In this document: one piece after another, positions 13,860-26,221 of the stretch
Numbering within the stretch: the first letter of the stretch is position 1
Layout: each line of letters starts with the position of its first letter
DNA from: Nissolia schottii
Taxonomy: Eukaryota; Streptophyta; Magnoliopsida; Fabales; Fabaceae
Assembly (NCBI GenBank): GCA_003254905.1
Contig: QANU01112879.1
Coordinates: 1 to 64,000, forward strand
Length of the DNA: 64,000 bases
Direction: 5' to 3'
Position numbers and translations under genes: made by a program
The notes under the pieces: model-generated
What the model saw: only the letters and a program-made list of their open reading frames with translations
Told to the model about the DNA's origin: nothing
Database searches by the model: none

Positions 13860-15042
13860 TGTTTAACTAAGAGTTAATACCCAACATGGTTCTTAAAAAT
13901 GTCCTTGATGCCCACTTTGGTCCCTAAAAAATTTTAGCGCTACAATGATTTCTATAAAATTTGGACATTTCCCACATTAGTCTCTCTGTTCAAAACAACT
14001 CCGACGGAGGGTGACAGAACTCAAAACAACGTTGTTTTGAAAAAAAAAAAATCAAAATGACATCGTATTAGATGCATGAACCAAGTTGGGTAAAACAAAT
14101 TTTTTTAGGAACCAAGTTGGGCAAAACAAAATTTTTCAAGGACCAACTTGGGCAATTTGCTTATCTCTATCCCTTTCTTCTTCCTCCTCCACCACCACCC
14201 TACACTCAACCCCACCACCTAACCCCTTTCCCCTTCCTCCTTTATCCCATAACCCACTCCAAACACACCACAACCACCATCAATCCAATTTTTCTTCCAA
14301 CCCCACCACCACCTTCACCATATCCATCTCAACCTCTGTCATCCCACCCCTATCATTTCCATAGCCATCCCCACCCCCACCACACTCGCACTCACCATCC
14401 CCACAACACAATGTTCTCACCATCTTACCCCCAATAACCAACCTCGGCCAACCCCCAACAACCACATAAGTCTATTCCTCCTCCCTTCACCACCGATGAA
14501 TTTTGGGATTTTCTTATGAGTTTTGTTATTTTAGCTTTTATTTGTTGGTTTGATTTGGCAAAGTGTGGTGGTTATAGGAGTGCAATAGTGGTGATGAAAT
14601 GGTTGGAGCCGATGGTGGTTATGGGGTCTGGTGGTGGTGGTGGAGAAAGTGGCATCACAATGGTAGTGGTGGGGTGAGTGTGGAGGTGGTGATGGTGGAG
14701 AAAGTGGCACCACAATGGTAGTGGTGGGGTGAGTGTGGAGGTGGTGGTGGAGGAGAAAGACGAAAGGGGTGGAGATAAGGAGGTTTCCAAAGTTGGTCCG
14801 TAAAAAAATTGTTTTACCAAATTTGGTCCCTACGTTCAATACGACGTCGTTTTGGTTGTACCCAAAACGGCGTTGTTTTGAATTTTGTCACCCTCTATCA
14901 TATGACTGTTTTGGATAGAGGGGCTAACATGGATAACGTTCAAATTTTATAGGGACTAATGTGACACTAAAAACTTTTTAAGGACCATCTTGGACACTAA
15001 TGACATTTTCGTACCAATTTGAGCATTAATTCTAGCCAAACA
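13860..15042. mobile_element. Long-inverted-repeat element with CCA/GGT-rich arms
   Basis: The two ends are inverted copies over about 300 bp. Left: TGTTTAACTAAGAGTTAAT, then AATGTCCTTGATGCCCACTT. Right, reversed: TGTTTGGCTAGAATTAAT, then GTGTCCAAGATGGTCCTTAA. The inner arms become C-rich (CCACCACCACC, 14170-14460) and G-rich (GGTGGTGGTGG, 14560-14760), still complementary. The right arm has a 55-bp tandem duplication at about 14638-14750. Long open frames here are low-complexity Pro/His/Thr or Gly/Val readings of these arms, not genes. Long TIRs suggest a Mutator-like non-autonomous element, but no clear 9-bp target duplication was seen. Confidence 0.6.
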
Positions 15043-15121
15043 TATTTTTTTATCCTATATTTATACCAGATTTATCATTCGGTGCTCTAGTTTATTTTTT
15101 TTTAATCAATTTAGTTTCATA

Positions 15122-16030
15122 TAGAACTGTCAAAATGGGTTGAATCCGATGGGCCAGCTTGAATGACCTAAAAATATGGATGCAATGAGCTGAAGAAATA
15201 TGAAAAAAAAAAATTGAGTTGACCCGAATTGGCTTAGCCCGATGGCTCAAACAACCCCTTTTAATAATAATAATAATAATATGATGTGCACTTGTTCAAT
15301 AAGTTTAAATATTAAAGAGTCATATGATATGGAAGGTATTAATATAGAGATAAGCGAGTTGAAAATGTTAGTGAACACAAAGAAGACTCACAATTATTGA
15401 GTTTCTCAAGCAATTTACCTAATACTTTCGACTAGAACAATTACATTCATGTTAATTTTACTCTTGTAGATTTAGTACATCTAATTTCAAGTGCTTGACC
15501 CCTAATGTCAATGACTTGTGTTTTTCATTAACTACCAAAAAAGGTGTTATAGTCTTGTTGTTATGTAACTTACATAACCAAAAGATTATTACAAAACCTC
15601 TGTAAATAGTTCAAGTATGTTGAACATGATTGACTAAATTAAATGCAAAACACATTTCCATAATTCCCATTGTTATATACTCATATTCAAACATTTGAGA
15701 CTTAAAGATTAATCAAAATCAATTGAAAATTAAACCAAAATAATCTCAACATTATATAGACTAGTTATTTTATTTTTAGTTAATAAAATTTAATGACACA
15801 TTATTACTAAATTTTATCAACTTTAAATTAGCGTGTGTGTGTATATATATATCATTAAAAAAAGTTAGCAAAATATTGGCTCATGGGCTAACCCAAAAAT
15901 GATCCGAATAAAAATGGACTAGCATTTTACTACCTAAAAATAACATAACATAAAATGACTCAACTCAAAATGACTTTGCGCGATGTAGCCCAACCTAAAT
16001 GGGTCGGTCCCACCCATTTTGACGCCTCTA
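15122..16030. mobile_element. Non-autonomous hAT-type element
   Basis: Begins TAGAACTGTCAAAATGGGT and ends in the inverted form of TAGAGGCGTCAAAATGGGT (16 of 19 identical). This is the TAG..TGTCAAA terminus typical of plant hAT MITEs, followed by GGGCC-rich subterminal sequence at both ends. The flanking 8-mers (GTTTCATA and AATTTATA) match at 5 of 8 positions, compatible with a decayed 8-bp target duplication. No transposase coding inside. Confidence 0.65.
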
Positions 16031-17389
16031 AATTTATACCTTTAGTTGATTCAGTCTTTTATATTTTAAATTGGTATCAAAATGATTCTATACAATAGAT
16101 CAAACTGAATTTAAAATACGGATAACCAAATCGATACAATAAAAAAAACTAAGAGAACCAAACTAATAAGCGATATTTCTACCTATTATTTATACCGTAG
16201 GACTCATAGTAACATGAACCGTACATGGTGGCTCTTCTACAATAAGATTGTGTCAATAATTGGATGATTGGGTGTAAATAGAAAAGAATAATGTGCAGCA
16301 CATACATCAACACAAGTTGGAGTTCATGTTAAAGGAACAAAAGAAACCGGGAATATATACCCATCTCAAGATAGCAAATTGACTAGAAAAACCGAGAGGA
16401 TCACGTCCCGGCAATGACCATGTGACACCACTGAAGCATGTTCTTTCTAATTGTGCTGTCCCACCAAACTTACCATGTCTATACATGATATATTTGTCAA
16501 GAGAAATGATTAATTCTCCCAATTTTTAATTAGTCTACTTATAATTCTTCCTAATTCAAAATTTCATTCATATTTATTGAATAATCTTTAAATGTTCTGT
16601 AAATTATAACTCATATCACTAACATTAGAAGGATTTATACGTATATTTATTAGAAAGATATATCGACACTAATTGGATAATACTTGACTCTGATTTGACA
16701 GAAGGCGGAAAAAGCGGAAAACATGTGGACCAGTGGCTGGCACCTTATGTGCAGTATGCCTAAATCCTCTCACTCCAAGACAATATGCTCAAAGCGAGTA
16801 GATATGAGAAGTTTCTTCGAACCAAAAACTACATTTTAGATTTTCAAGGATACAATAAATTTTCTCTAAGTTCAATGAAATTAGATCGATATCTCTTTTA
16901 ATTTTAAAAAATTAGTTTGGAATTTCTGGTGTACATTGTCTTTTCCTAATGATTATTGAGTTAGATGTCATTTATTGTTAAGATATTTTTTAATTATATC
17001 CATCACATTTTTATGTTCAACAAACTTTACAATCTCACTCTTAATCTCTCTTATGCAAAATAGAGGACTATAAGGGAACTATCAAGTTACATAAGGGTCA
17101 AAGGGTCAAGTCGTGTAAGGGTCTCTCTTATGAAGTATGTTAAGCATAAAAATGTAAGTGACTTAATTTTTTTTTTTTTAAATGTGTTAATAACAAATGG
17201 TGTATTATCTATATTATTATAGGAGATGTCAATATTCATTAAGAAGGTCGATTTGGTTTTTCAAATTAAATACGAGGCCAATTCATTTGATTGAATTTTG
17301 GAAGAGATCAGTGAATTTTAACCAATTTTTAATTTAGTACTTTATTTGACTTGAGAAGTTTTGTTATATTATATTATGATATATTTATG
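16031..17389. other. Intergenic; contains one copy of a two-copy inverted-repeat family
   Basis: No gene recognised. At about 16945-17210 lies an element whose ends are inverted copies (TTAGATGTCATTTATTGTTA on the left; the right end reversed reads ATACACCATTTGTTATTAAC). It is related to a copy at about 54590-54835. Both share AATTATATC near the left end and a central TCTCTTA-type segment. Otherwise AT-rich and featureless. Confidence 0.45.
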
Positions 17390-18990
17390 TTATGACAGGG
17401 CAGAGACTTAAGACTATAGGTATGATATCCCTTAGAACTGTTTGGTTAGGATCACATAACAGACTTTAATAAAGACTACAGTTAATGAATGGATCCTAAC
17501 AAATGGTAGGTTCTAGCAAAGTAAGACTTGCTACTTAAGTTGTCCATTGTGATGCGCCTCTCTTACCTGGGAATCCTCTCCTAAGTATGGGACCCTAGTC
17601 CTTGATCCCAAACGAGTAAATAAGACTAAACTAATTAGGATACCCCTGTCATAATTGGTAGACTTAGGTCCTAACAACTTGGGTAATCAAACTAGCTCAC
17701 CTAAAAGACTTTACAAGCAGTAGATCTTAGGATAAATGACCTAGAATAGGGCCAACGACCCCATATATCAGACTCAGTAGTAGATAACTTTGAGTGTCAG
17801 GATCCTCAGATTATGACATGCGTGCCCCTTCCAGATCTAGATTATATAAGCGTCAGGCTCCTCAGATTAGTGTATGGGTACCCGCACAGGTATCCAAGTT
17901 GAGCGTATTGGAATCACCAAGATTTACCTTGGTTGAGGTTCCCTTAAATTGAGGTTTGAGAGGCATCTCTCCTTGTAACCTTCCACCAAGGAGGCGGGCA
18001 CATGCAGCAAATAGATTATATTTACTTTCTCAGCAGTTTACTCAGATTTACGTTACAACAGTATACTCATATTTACTTCAGCTTCTATGTATATTTATTT
18101 ATTTATTCATTCAGTTTATGTGTATGACATTACTATGTAGTATATGTTATTTGTGTGGTACCAATATACCCACTATTGAGATGACAAACTCACCCCTCTG
18201 TCAATATCACTTTCAGATACAGTAGATGACAGTGAGAACGTTCCCGTTGTCCAGTAGAAGTGAGGATTCAGCGTTAGTGGTAAACTTCGATTCGCAGTGG
18301 GATCTACCAGAGTCATGTTAGATATGCACCAAATGTCTAGGGCAAGATCCTTCATTTTAGTATTTTAGTATTTTATTTTTAGTTATGATATTAGACACTA
18401 TGTAATTCATTATTGTTAAATTTGAACCAGTTATATGAAATCAGATATTTTATAAAGTTAGTTATTTTGAAATAAAGTTATTTATTTTATAAGCCTGCAT
18501 GCATGTTAATATGATACATCAGAGCTTCCATAGGACAGTAACCTGACATGCGATCATACCTAAGTTTGGGCGTGACAGAAACATGGACATACATATGCAA
18601 CACATAATAATACTATACATATAATAAAATATCCTAATATCCTAATATTAATTCTAGTAATAAAACTTCCATAAAAAAATTTAAAATAAATGGTAGTTAG
18701 GGAGGTATCTAGATAGACAAATTCCAAGCATTATGGTTTAGCTCTTCATGATAATGTCTGGGCCTTACGGTTTTTCCCTAATCTACATGATACATGACAC
18801 CGGTCCTCACGGTCTTGCCCTAATCTACATGATACATGACATCGGGCCTCACGGGCTGTGTTATGTCTGAGCTTCACAACCTTATCCTAGTTATTCTATA
18901 TGTCTGAATCTTATTCTATATTATGATCGTATATGGTATACCAGGGTCAACATAGGTTGTCGTTGACTTATAATTCTATCCTAGATCTCA
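17390..18990. mobile_element. Probable Ty3/gypsy LTR-derived sequence
   Basis: Less AT-rich than its surroundings, with no coherent reading frame. It contains paired phrases around TCAGGCTCCTCAGATTA, a segment ending TTTGGGCGTGACAG at about 18577, and three 42-bp tandem units (18760-18860, sharing CCCTAATCTACATGATACAT and a GGYCCTYACGG core). I associate such sequence with legume gypsy LTRs; this is memory-based. LTR borders and target duplication could not be fixed. Confidence 0.4.
18760..18860. repeat. 42-bp tandem repeat, about 2.5 copies
   Basis: Units share GGCCTTACGG or GTCCTCACGG, then a CCCTAATCTACATGATACAT block and GACA. The exact block recurs with a 42-bp period, and a third unit breaks off after GGGCCTCACGGG. 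It lies within probable LTR sequence and has no coding meaning. Confidence 0.75.
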
Positions 18991-19274
18991 CCCCATGAAA
19001 ACAACCTAAATATAATAGCATGATCATGATAACTGATAACTGAAATAACTGATAACTAATAATTGAAATAACTGATATAACTAACATTTAAAACCCATGA
19101 TCATATACATGCAACATGATGGTCTTTATGCAATAAAACAATGGTTTCATGACTTTTCTAAAAAGGTTTTCATAATTTTCTAAATCTTTTCATAAACTAT
19201 TTCATAAATAATGTTATAAAAATTATAAAGATAAATTTAATTTTCGTAAATAAAATAAACACATCTCTATAACA

Positions 19275-20222
19275 GCTTGTTTGGTATCTATGGAATTGAA
19301 TTCCCTCAAGAATTATAATTAAATTCCATGATTTGGAACACAAAAATAGTTTAGAGTTGAAATGATATAAGAATTCAATTCCACTATTTTGCCTCAAACT
19401 AAATTAGACCCATTTGGGGGTCTGATGTGCAATTCAATTCCCATAAATTTCTACTTACAATAAGAAAACTCATAAATACTCTTTAGTCTCATAATCTCTT
19501 ATGTCTCCCCATTCCGTATCCTCTGTAATCCCTCTTCACTCTCGTCCATGACGTGTCTTAATTTATTAGAAGGAGCATTCTCGTAGTCAAATATGAAGGC
19601 ACCAACTCTCTTTTACCTTTATCGTTTCAAACTAAAAGTCCATCGAGTCTCCTTGCTCTTTTTTTTTAATCAGAAACCTATATGAGTAAATAGTTTTTTC
19701 CTCTAATTATTTGTTGTCAAGGTTTTTTATTCCTCACAATCTTCTTTTTTAGAATTACTTTTCTCCAAACTTTCCATTTATTTTCAAACTCAATTCCTTT
19801 TTTTTTGCTTTTTTTTCTTCAATTTTTATCCCTTAAAATAATAAACATAATAGAGAGGAGCCTTCTTATATTTAATGGTAGCGAAGAACGCATTTTTTTA
19901 TGCATAATAATTTTTATACATTTTTAGTTTCTCATTATAAAAATAAATTTATTTTATGGAGTGTTTTGGTTTGATTTTAATTGTGTCATGTTGTCTAATG
20001 AATAATTAAGTCTATTATTAAGATATGATTTTCATTAATGGAGGATAAACTAGTCAAAATAAAGAGGTCAGTTCATTTGCATAGAGATTCCAAACAATGT
20101 AATGTAATTAAATTCAATTCTTGAGTTTATCAATTTATTCCAAACATAAGAATTTAATTAATTCACAATAGGAATTGAATTCAATTCTCTTCTCCTAAAG
20201 TATTCCAAACAGGTTGTAAAAA
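19275..20222. mobile_element. Inverted-repeat element nested in LTR-like DNA
   Basis: Left end GCTTGTTTGGTATCTATGGA, then ATTGAATTCC; right end reversed reads CCTGTTTGGAATACTTTAGG with AATTGAATTCAATTCC further in. Variants of ATTGAATTC and AATTTAATTA recur in both arms, so the whole is an imperfect hairpin of about 950 bp. Flanking sequence is gypsy-like on the left and resumes similar character at about 20400. No coding potential; superfamily unassigned. Confidence 0.5.
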
Positions 20223-21522
20223 GTTTCAATAAAATAATTTCATAAATGCTTTCCTAAAATAAATTCTTATTTTCTAGAAAATGGCTTTTCATAAAACAAA
20301 TCTTTATTTTTATAAAATTGTGGAAAAAACTAACTATATCATGCTTATAAAATATAAACATAAAATAATGACTAAAATAGATCATAAGCAACAACTCACT
20401 CACATATAGTTATTGCTAGAGACTGGCAGTCGTCCCTCACAAGTTCGGTAGGAACTCAAACGACAGCGCTGACAGACGAGAATACTCTAACAGCATGACG
20501 TTAACACCCTATGTAGAGACATTGATTTCCCACGAACAAAAATATTAAACCTTCAAGTCCCATTAGAAGCGTAACCTTCAAGTCACCACAATCAACATGA
20601 GACTAAAACCTCACACTAAACATCTTTACCTTTTTTATTTTTAAATTAAATCTAAAATAGATTATTAATAAATTTTAAAATCAAAATAATAGAAAATTAA
20701 TTATTTTAAATCTTAAAATTATTCTATTAATCAGTGAAACATTGTTTAATTTTCAAATCGCCTTAATTAAAATTTAAAAGCATCTTATCTTATTTCTTAT
20801 TTGCTATTTAAAATTTTAAAATATAAAAACAAAATCTCATGTCATCTTAAATAAATAAATATATAAAAACCGGTTATTACCACTGGGGTCCCGGGGGGTT
20901 GTTTTAGTTCTTAAGGAGTACAATGACTATGTTGGTTGTCCTACTGAGATGTTTCGGTTGTCTTGTTGGGATGTTTAGGTTGTTCTGCAGGATGTTCTTT
21001 GTCCATTTTGAGGTTTTTAATGCATGACTTTTACTCATATAAAAAAGCACTACTGAGTCATATAAATAGGTTATAAACGAATCTCTAATAAATTTCTTTA
21101 TTCAGACTAAAATTGAATTCATTACAAAAAGAACATGTCTCCATATAGTTAATGTTGGGTTTTGCAAAAACCTTGTGTTACAAGTTGTACATTATATTTT
21201 TCTATTATTTCATTCATTTCTTCTTATTTTGGTACAAAAATTCACTTGTATCTCAATGACTTCATACCTTTAGGGGTTTATCTTAACCCCAAAAATATAT
21301 GCTTTCTAAGAAGTTAATTCAGCATGCAAGAATTACGTTTTCTACTATGATCAATATCATTTCTCTCTCTCCTTATTCTTTAACATATTTTGATTCAAAA
21401 TCCCTATCTTGGCAACATTACATAATAATAATAATGATGATGATGATGATGAAGTCTTATATATTTTATTAAATTTGATCGGCAACATGGACCAGTTATT
21501 ACATGGATACCATAGAGCAAAG
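20223..21522. other. Intergenic downstream of F-box gene
   Basis: A less AT-rich block at about 20410-20600 resembles the LTR-like sequence further left. Then AT-rich DNA, a short imperfect repeat of ATGTTTCGGTTGTCTTG / ATGTTTAGGTTGTTCTG near 20950-20990, and an AAT/GAT microsatellite at about 21421-21452. No gene. The polyadenylation region of the minus-strand F-box gene should fall here. Confidence 0.45.
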
Positions 21523-22882
21523 TTAATGTGAAAGAGACCTTATCTCATCCACACGCCAAATATCCTCAAAGATTTCTATAGGTTTCTTGCTCAGATGGGT
21601 TCCACGCGCCTTGTTCTTGCACACGATGCACCTTTGCCCTTGACAAAAGAGAATCTTCCTCAAACACTCGATTGGTAAATGGCGTTTCAATTCACGAACA
21701 GGGTACAGATCGAGGAGGGATTCTGGGCCAGACTTGTCCCATATGGAACCATGGCAAATGTTAACAACCTCCAAATGCTCCAATTCCAACAGTGCCTTAG
21801 ACAAACCGCTCATGTTGATCCATATGTTTTGAATGCTCAAGTAAGTGAGCTTTGGTGTGTGCCTCACTAAGAAATCACCATGCTCCTTTTCGAATGCGCA
21901 TGTGAACTTCATTTCGGATATATTCTTGCAATATCTTCCAATTGCTGTGAAAATATAACTATGGTTTGCCATGGGAGTAATAGTTATGGACTCAAGCTTT
22001 CTCCATGACCTCATAGCAACATCAATTCCTTTCTTTGATATGTGCCCTTTGTTTGAGAAAATCAGTCGTTTCAGATTTGACGAGCTACAAAACATTAAAA
22101 AAAATAAATTAAAATGCTGGTTTGGTTTCCGTTTCCATTTCTTATTTTCAACTTGTTTTCTGTTTTTCAGGATTTTGTGAAGGGAATAATTAATGAAAAC
22201 ATAAAATGAAAGTTGTTCTTGTTTTCATTGCTTCTTTCACAATATTGTGGAAAACAAGAAATAAACTAAAAAAAATATGAAATGAAAACAGGAAATAGAA
22301 ACAACAACCATACAACTCCTAAGATTTTCAACTGTGGTTTGCAACCACAATTGCAGCCACAATATTGTAGTTTTATTGGCCTTTGCAGTTGTATCACAAT
22401 AGCAGTGATAATTAATGCAGGGATGTTAATCACAATTTGCTGCAATTATTTGCCATCACAACAATCGTGAAGCAACATCTGCATCCGTGACCATAAATAA
22501 TAGTTATGTGCACTACAAAGAATAAATGTTACCTTTTAGCTACAGTGATTATGTGTTCATCTTTTAGGTAAGCATAGAAATTGAACACCAAGCATCTAAC
22601 ATTGCCATTGCTTAGTTTTAGTGCACTCTTCAAGAATTGAGTCATTTTTGCACTTGATTTTTTGTCACGCCAAGCTTCTAGAGATTTGGGTATATAGAAA
22701 GGGCTAGAGCACATCTCACTCAGGTCAAGCTTTTTCCAAAGTATAGGGTCGCAACAAGCAGTCTTCCAAGTCTTACAAACTTTTGAGGCCGCTACAAGAT
22801 CCGCAACATTGAGGAGCATAAAAATATTCACCAGCATTTCATAGCACAAATGTTGATTCATGTAATTATTACCCCTCTTCAT
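21523..22882 (-). CDS. F-box/LRR-repeat protein, At3g48880-like, 2 exons
   Basis: Family role: F-box proteins dock substrates onto SCF (SKP1-CUL1) ubiquitin ligases; the substrate here is unknown. Exon 1 is 22882-22533 (donor AAAG|GTAACA), exon 2 is 22084-21523 (acceptor TTTTGTAG); phases agree and give 303 residues. The F-box is at residues about 10-55 (EMLVNIFMLLNVADLVAAS, then VCKTWKTACCDPILW). Degenerate leucine-rich repeats fill about 85-230, and the C-terminus has the Cys-rich CIVCKNKARG segment and WRVDEIRSLSH, as in At3g48880. The usual LP before the F-box is replaced by HLCYE. An acceptor-like site (AATAATTCAG) 20-25 bases 5' of the ATG suggests an intron in the 5' leader. The single 448-bp intron is nearly half occupied by a MITE. 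Confidence 0.87.
22116..22320. mobile_element. MITE in the F-box gene intron
   Basis: Imperfect hairpin: GGTTTGGTTTCCGTTTCC on the left pairs with the reverse of GGTTGTTGTTTCTATTTCC on the right. It contains TTTTTCAGGATTTTGTGAAG, a phrase also found reversed in the kinase-intron element at 60260-60432 and, reversed and partial, at about 917-940. No coding capacity. Confidence 0.6.
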
Positions 22883-25800
22883 TGTGTAATTTTTCCTACC
22901 TGAATTATTGTGATATTAGGTGCTTGGAAAGTGGCCATGTCAAAAGTTCTCATGAATAGGGAAATGAAAAATGTTGAATATCTAATTAAACAGGAATATT
23001 ATTGAAGTCATAAATAAAGTATTCTAGCGATATATTTACTTTTAATGAAAGTTTCATTAAAGAATCAGCAGTTTCTAAAAATCTAATTAGTCTCAGTCAA
23101 TTTTCTTATATATGCTTAACATCTAGGAAAACAAAGTCATGCCCAAGAATCTAGCAAAAGATACTTTTTCAAACATGAATTGATTTGAAATTCTTTCTTG
23201 GTTAGCAAAATTAATTAGAAGGAAGAAAATATTAGGCTTTGATTTTTTTAATAAATATAATTAATTTCTTGTGGGGCTGAAAAATATAACAAAAGATTTT
23301 GTTGGAGTCTCTTAGGCTAGAGATACCACCAATTTGAATCTATATAGGGTTTTCATTTTTTCTAAAAAATTATCACGAAACAGTTATGTATCTTTTGAAA
23401 GAGTCTAACTATAACCAAATCACCATTGAAACCTTTGACCGAAGTGATAAAGTAAAAATATATCTTAGAGTAATATCAATCATCTATGAAAAACATGGAC
23501 ACGTACATATATGTTAAGCTAAGTGGAAAACAATGAATTTCAATTAGCTAAAACAGATGGGTTTGTAAGATCTTATCATAGTAGCCATGGAACATCTTAA
23601 TATTTTGGAAATATAAATTTCATGTGGAGTAGTAAAGATAGAAATGATTTGAGATGATACTAGATGACTGTAGAAAGGCTTACACTGTATCAAAGTTAAA
23701 TTCATATCTGGGTGAATAGAACCCATATTATCTCTTTCTTTTTCAAAAGTACAAAAGTATATAGGTTCGTAAGATCAAAAGATGGAAATTAACCACAAAA
23801 AATGCAATGATAAAATATTAAAAAAAAAAATGAGATACCTCTTATCCCTAGTGGCGTTACATCACTTGCACGAAATATCAGAAGATTAGGATGAAGGTTG
23901 AGATTGAGATTCTTTGCGATTTATAGAGAAGGCAAGAGCTTGAAATGACCATTGATTTCTTATTAAATGAAAATGCAAAAAATTAAAATTATTGTATGTC
24001 CTTAGTTGTTTTTTCTTTGTTTTTTTGTTTTTAATGATTGTATGTCCTTAATTATAATCGCACGAAACAGTACTAAGGTTTTCACCTTACTAATCCTTTG
24101 GTTCTCAAACAACTATTTATTTTCAATGTGTACATGAATAAAGAAAATGATTAGAAAAATCTCAATATTAAATAAATTTTATAAGGAGTACTTTACAAAA
24201 TTACTATTGCTACTTAATTTTCTTATACGTTCTTTCATTCCACTTAATCTCTCTTCCATTACTATCATCTAATAGTGGTATAATTTAGAAATAAGAATTA
24301 GGCAATATAGTTTAGATTTTAGAAGTGGACATTTATTTAAAAGTGGATTGGTTGAGTATAGTATTGTTTATTTGTAGAGTAATGATATATCCTTTTATAA
24401 ATCTTTTTAATTATTGGCTAAATGAAATAAACATAAATAAATGCCATCAATGTATTGCAAGTTATAGCTTACTTCATTTGAAATGTAGAAAAAAATTGCA
24501 GAAATATTTAATAAAAGGATATATTACAACTCATATTAATAACATTAATTAAGGTAGTGTTTGAACATTTGTGTTTCATTTGTCACCTAGCATACCTTTA
24601 AACAATACTTTTATGAGATACAACAAAATAAATATTTTTGTTAATAGGTGCTCTTAGAACACTTACTAAAGAATTAAATATTAAAAGTTCAGAGCTATTA
24701 AGTGATTGAATGTATAAGATTTTTAAAATGTAATCTTTTCTATAAAAATAAATAAATCTTTTCTTGATTCCTTAATGAGTATTATTTACCCACTTGACAG
24801 CCAAATCCTAAAATAAATGGAATAAATGTTGAGTCAAAGTAAGAACGTAAAAGTTGTTTGAATGCATTTAATGAAATAAATTAACTTTATTGTATTTGGT
24901 TACTTGACTACTTCTTTCTCTCACTTTTTTAAGGAAAATTCATCACATATTTATTTGAATTCAATGTAATTAATGTGCCACTTAACTTCACAATAATTGA
25001 CTTGGAGAGTGGTGATTGCTACATGTATATTCCTAATCCTATTTTATTTAATTTTTTTTAGATGTCCTTCTTCTTTTACTTAAGTTAAAATTATAGAGCC
25101 ATACTAACTATTATCAATTTGTTACCATAAAAATCACTCCTCAGCCAATGTAAAAGTGTCAGCCATAGGATGAAATATTAACAAATCTCCGACTAAGCGA
25201 TTTCACCAAAGGGGACTCAACCCTTTAGTTATGAGTTCTCCAAGTACTAAAACGATGAAACAAGTCTTGGACAAAGGCGAAATTGTGGAATGAGAATGAA
25301 ATTTGCATTAATCAATAACCGTCATTTACACTAAATCCACAAACTTTGGGTAGCGTTCTGTGGACAATTAAAGCTACAACCTAAATAGAAGATAAAAGTG
25401 CAAAAAAGCAAGTAAACAATAGTAAAAATTTTGTGTTTAGAGCTCCTTATCTCCTGAGTTTTGTGTGTTTAAATACCATTCAACAAATAACCATATTCCC
25501 TTCGTGATGTAACTTCAAACTCCATCATGTTTTCTTGGCACATAACTATATTGCCTTTGTGGTGTAACTTCCAACTCCACTATATAGCAAAAACCATCAC
25601 ACTATAGCCGATGGAACCACCCACTCTAAAAAACCGCTCCTCAATATAATTTATCCTTTTAGCTGTTCCTGCATGAATATCTTCATAGTCCCTTGTTGCC
25701 TTAGCTAAAGTCTTCCACCAATCGGTTCCCTAACTGTGAGATACCTTAGCTTTCATGACCCCTTCGGCCAATGGGAGTTGCTTCTTCTTGCCTAGCCGTG

Positions 25801-26221
25801 GCATCCTCTTCTATACTTTGTGGCTAAAGTATATTTCAAACTTTGAATTTTGGCTGGTAACATATGCCCTCTCATATCAGTTAGCTGAAAATGAGGTATA
25901 ACTATCACATCGCCGTCACTGTTCATCTCTGCCGCGATAAATTAGTGCAGTTACAACCATTTTCCTAATTTTTGTTCCTTAATCATTATCCCTCCAAATA
26001 TGTCCGTTTAAACTTAATGATGAAGGGAAAAAATAAACTAGTCATTTCGCTGCTCTGAAAGCAACTATAAATGTCCATCCTTCTTTTTGTGCTAGTCACT
26101 TTTCATTACTTGCCATTCAAACCTTATTCATTTCTTGGAGATCACAATGCATGTTCTCAACTTTCTTTGTTCTTCTTCATTCCTATTTTCTTTGTTTTCC
26201 ATTGCTCTTTCCCTCTTGATC
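22883..26221. other. Intergenic, no gene recognised
   Basis: AT-rich. The 5' end carries the presumed leader and promoter of the F-box gene; a donor-like AAGAG|GTATCTC on the minus strand at about 23840 could be a leader exon border. From about 25150 to 26220 base composition rises and the sequence reads like retroelement LTR or leader, consistent with the mobile-domain pseudogene that follows, but no LTR ends were found. Confidence 0.45.

Noticed and set aside
14072..14437. Pro/His/Thr-rich 121-codon frame and its antisense partners at 14280-14839
   Set aside because: Low-complexity translation of the CCA- and GGT-rich arms of an inverted-repeat element; equally open in several frames.
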